The notes under the pieces are model-generated. The model was given only the letters and a program-made list of their open reading frames with translations, did no database searches and was not told the origin of the DNA. Positions 61,942 through 64,000 of a stretch of DNA of 64,000 bases are shown one piece after another. Position numbers and translations under genes: made by a program. Each line of letters begins with the position of its first letter. Within the stretch, counting starts at the first letter, position 1. The stretch comes from an endosymbiont of Escarpia spicata (GTDB lineage: Bacteria > Pseudomonadota > Gammaproteobacteria > Chromatiales > Chromatiaceae). The stretch is taken from NCBI GenBank assembly GCA_003349915.1, contig QFXE01000005.1:372001-436000 (forward strand), written 5' to 3'.

Positions 61942-63352
61942 CTTTATTACTACCTTGATTTCCCATTTTCAGTGTTTTTATCGCCCTGACATGCGACAAA
62001 AAACGCTCTACCCAGTGACATCCACCCACATTTCGCATGTGTGTGTAGTTAGCAAGCAGGTTTTTGTAGATATAGCCATCATGCCTGCTGTCGATTCCTG
62101 TGCCCCGGACCACTTTATAGGCAAAGTCGCTACTTTCAGCATCCAACCCTTCGAGAGCCGAGTAGTGGAACTCATGAGCGTTAATGATGCCATCGCCATT
62201 TTTTTCCGCGACTTCAGCCCAGCGGGAGTTGCCTGATTCCGTGAGACGAACGTAGCCCCGACCCTGCGGCCTTTCATGCATGACCGCATCAGCAGGAATT
62301 ATACCGACCATTCTACATTTTTTGCCTTGCCAGGTCAGGCTTCTGCAAAGGTACATCAACCCTCCACATTCTGCGTAAACCGCTCCACCCTGCTCGATAT
62401 AGTCTCTGATTGCCTCTCGGATCGAAGTATTTGCCTCAAGCGCGTCCATCGACGTCTCGGGAAATCCCCCACCGATGAAGAGTCCATCAACCTCAGGCAG
62501 TCGTTCATCGTTCAGGGTGTCGAAAGGAACCAGTTCGGCCCCATGACGCCGTAATGCCTCCAGGTCATCGGGGTAGTAGAACCCAAAGGCCATATCTTTC
62601 GGGTAACCTATTCGCAATGTTCCATCTTGATGTGAAGTCTCCTCCACAGCCGCAAAACGGGGAACACTGCGGGCTTCTCCAGCAATTTCTATCAGTCTGT
62701 CGAGATCGACACAGTCGGTTACAGTCTTCGCCAGATAGTCGATGACCTCTTCTGCCTGCGAGCGCTCATTGTTCGGCACCAACCCCAAATGCCGCTCATC
62801 AATTCCCAGTGACGGATCATTGGCGACAGCCCCCAGAACGGGAATGTCAGTATAGTGCTCTACGACATTTACCAACTTCGATTCATGGCGACTGCCACCG
62901 ACTTGATTGAGGATGACACCTGAGATAGAGATGTTGTGGTCAAAAGCCTGGTATCCCAGCAGCAACGGAGCAATTCCGCGGGTCATGCCTTTTGTATTGA
63001 TAACCAGAACAACAGGAATATCCAGCAGGGCTGCCAGGGCGGCATTGCTGTTGCTGCCTTCAATATCCAAACCATCATAGAGTCCCTTGTTACCCTCAAT
63101 GAGGCCAATATCCGCCCCTTGCATTCGACGACGATAGAGCGCTTCGATCTCTTCCCCATGCATGGTGTAGAAATCGAGATTGTAGCAGCCACGCCCAGTT
63201 GCTGAGTGCAGCCATAGCGGGTCAATGTAGTCGGGACCTTTTTTGAAGGACTGGACCGTCAGGCCACGACTGGCGAGAGCACGCCCCAATCCAATAGAGA
63301 GGGTGGTCTTCCCGGAGGACTTATGCGCAGCAGAGATATAGATAGAGGCCAC
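61934..63352 (-). CDS. dsrN: DsrN, siroheme amidase (CbiA-like)
   Basis: A 472-residue amidotransferase related to cobyrinic acid a,c-diamide synthase, thought to amidate siroheme for the dissimilatory sulfite reductase. N-terminal ATP domain with IYISAAHKSSGKTTLSIGLGRAL (P-loop), the QSFKKGPDYIDPLWL motif, and a C-terminal class I glutaminase with the Cys in GGAVYAECGGLMYLC and the His in DGIINAHEFHYSAL. The start is GTG at 63350-63352 with only a purine-rich stretch before it. Terminator-like hairpin upstream of it, after dsrP. Confidence 0.93.
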   Translation of the reverse strand: MASIYISAAHKSSGKTTLSIGLGRALASRGLTVQSFKKGPDYIDPLWLHSATGRGCYNLDFYTMHGEEIEALYRRRMQGADIGLIEGNKGLYDGLDIEGSNSNAALAALLDIPVVLVINTKGMTRGIAPLLLGYQAFDHNISISGVILNQVGGSRHESKLVNVVEHYTDIPVLGAVANDPSLGIDERHLGLVPNNERSQAEEVIDYLAKTVTDCVDLDRLIEIAGEARSVPRFAAVEETSHQDGTLRIGYPKDMAFGFYYPDDLEALRRHGAELVPFDTLNDERLPEVDGLFIGGGFPETSMDALEANTSIREAIRDYIEQGGAVYAECGGLMYLCRSLTWQGKKCRMVGIIPADAVMHERPQGRGYVRLTESGNSRWAEVAEKNGDGIINAHEFHYSALEGLDAESSDFAYKVVRGTGIDSRHDGYIYKNLLANYTHMRNVGGCHWVERFLSHVRAIKTLKMGNQGSNKDV

Positions 63353-63370
63353 AGGCTTTTTCTTTCGTGC

Positions 63371-63411
63371 AAAAAAATACCCACCGTCAGCACATGCTGA
63401 CGGTGGGTATT
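63371..63411 (-). terminator. Strong intrinsic terminator between dsrP and dsrN
   Basis: Perfect 17-bp arms (63376-63392 and 63395-63411; AATACCCACCGTCAGCA) with a 2-nt spacer, followed on the minus strand by TTTTTTT (63377-63371). This is a textbook rho-independent terminator for transcripts coming from dsrP. The stem is symmetric, but the plus-strand side reads TATTCTTATT, with a poorer U-run. dsrN-R-S would therefore depend on read-through or a separate promoter. Confidence 0.92.
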
Positions 63412-63445
63412 CTTATTGTCTTACAGCCAGATTACAAGCTGTAAA

Positions 63446-64000
63446 TCAGGCACTCTCCCCTGGATCTTCCAGGGATTCAGGGAATACCTTGAACATACGG
63501 GCACCAACAGCAACCATCGTCATGGCGATGGCAATGCCACCAATGCCAAGCAGCATTTCCGGAAGGCTGGGCGCATAGGCGCCCACGGTCCCATCATAGA
63601 AGCTGCTCTCAAGCACTTCCTTACCCGGAAAAACTGACATCGGGAAGGCCTGTCCACCTATTACGATCACATAGATCTGGAAGAAACCGCCGATCAACAC
63701 CATCATTGAAGCTGCAGCAATAGCCCAGCGGGCTTTATCAAACGCCGGAGAGTAGATCAGGAACAGCGGAATAACGCCGCCAATCAACACCTGACCAATC
63801 CAGAACATTGCGGTATACACTCCACCATTGAGCAGAATAAAACTCTCGACGCCATGGTGCTGAGTGACATATAGATTAGTGAGGTTGAAGACAAGTGCAA
63901 AGTAGAGCACCGCACCGACAAATACTCCCAACAAGTTCTTCAGGCGTGCCAGACGCAAATCACCCAATTCACGATCACCCCACATATATGCGGCAATCAG
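63446..64000 (-). CDS. dsrP: DsrP, membrane subunit of the DsrMKJOP complex (3' part)
   Basis: NrfD/PsrC-type quinone-interacting membrane protein of the DsrMKJOP complex. Only the C-terminal part, about 184 residues, is in the window; the frame stays open to base 64000. Four membrane helices are seen: LLGVFVGAVLYFALVFNLTN, AMFWIGQVLIGGVIPLFLIY, IAAASMMVLIGGFFQIYVIVIGG and LLGIGGIAIAMTMVAVGAR, and the family element FPGKEVLESSFYDGTVGAYAPSLPE. The gene order dsrP-dsrN-dsrR-dsrS matches Allochromatium. The rest of the dsr cluster should lie just right of the window. Confidence 0.93.
   Translation of the reverse strand: MIAAYMWGDRELGDLRLARLKNLLGVFVGAVLYFALVFNLTNLYVTQHHGVESFILLNGGVYTAMFWIGQVLIGGVIPLFLIYSPAFDKARWAIAAASMMVLIGGFFQIYVIVIGGQAFPMSVFPGKEVLESSFYDGTVGAYAPSLPEMLLGIGGIAIAMTMVAVGARMFKVFPESLEDPGESA

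Overview
The window looks like chromosome of a sulfur-oxidising gammaproteobacterium, of the Chromatiales / Sedimenticola / Thiodiazotropha type. The main reason is the end of a reverse-dsr gene cluster at the right edge (dsrP, dsrN, dsrR, dsrS in the order known from Allochromatium vinosum), next to a typical gammaproteobacterial rpsB-tsf-pyrH-frr-uppS-cdsA-dxr-rseP-bamA-skp-lpxD-fabZ-lpxA-lpxB-rnhB block. The genus is an inference; there is no rRNA gene in the window to settle it.

Layout. 1-4090: the end of a genomic island whose other end lies left of the window. It holds a large unrecognised helical protein (open at its 5' side), an AlpA-type regulator and a P4-type tyrosine integrase, and abuts the 3' end of guaA, a known integration hotspot. 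4079-8786: guaA, guaB and divergent xseA, with a REP hairpin between guaA and guaB. 8809-17595: housekeeping and accessory genes (Lon-like protease with a host-attachment-family protein, aldehyde dehydrogenase, DUF1841, DUF302, nth, an ArsC-type phosphatase, DUF523, an alpha/beta hydrolase). 17883-21506: hemH-DUF971, argG and a YugP-type zinc peptidase. 21621-27715: a three-gene TonB receptor / periplasmic binding protein / hybrid histidine kinase sensory module. 27712-44180: a minus-strand run of 17 genes from rpsB to a dedicated acyl carrier protein and ketosynthase, covering translation, isoprenoid and phospholipid precursors, lipid A and outer-membrane assembly. It is interrupted by a small IS-like element between frr and uppS. 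44242-47669: map and glnD. 47699-51363: an accessory cell-wall cassette (Ddl-type ligase, membrane-anchored MurF-like ligase, alpha/beta hydrolase). 51519-55052: an 1177-residue protein that resembles the PPi-type PEP carboxykinases. 55223-60227: a secreted Cys protein, CbiX, pepN, grxC, hslR and a Cys-containing unknown. 60387-64000: dsrS, dsrR, dsrN and the 3' part of dsrP.

Themes. Siroheme links CbiX (iron or cobalt insertion into sirohydrochlorin) with DsrN (siroheme amidation) and the dissimilatory sulfite reductase that must be encoded just beyond the right edge. Envelope biogenesis dominates the middle. Several short dispersed repeats sit in gene junctions: a 198-235 bp element with CCTTTAA-rich ends in two places, a GTAGGGTGCGC REP family in four places, a second REP type in two places, and one IS5-like MITE.

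Limits: everything here comes from reading sequence and translated frames. Family names rest on recognised motifs and gene order, not on database searches. Promoters and hairpins were located by eye.
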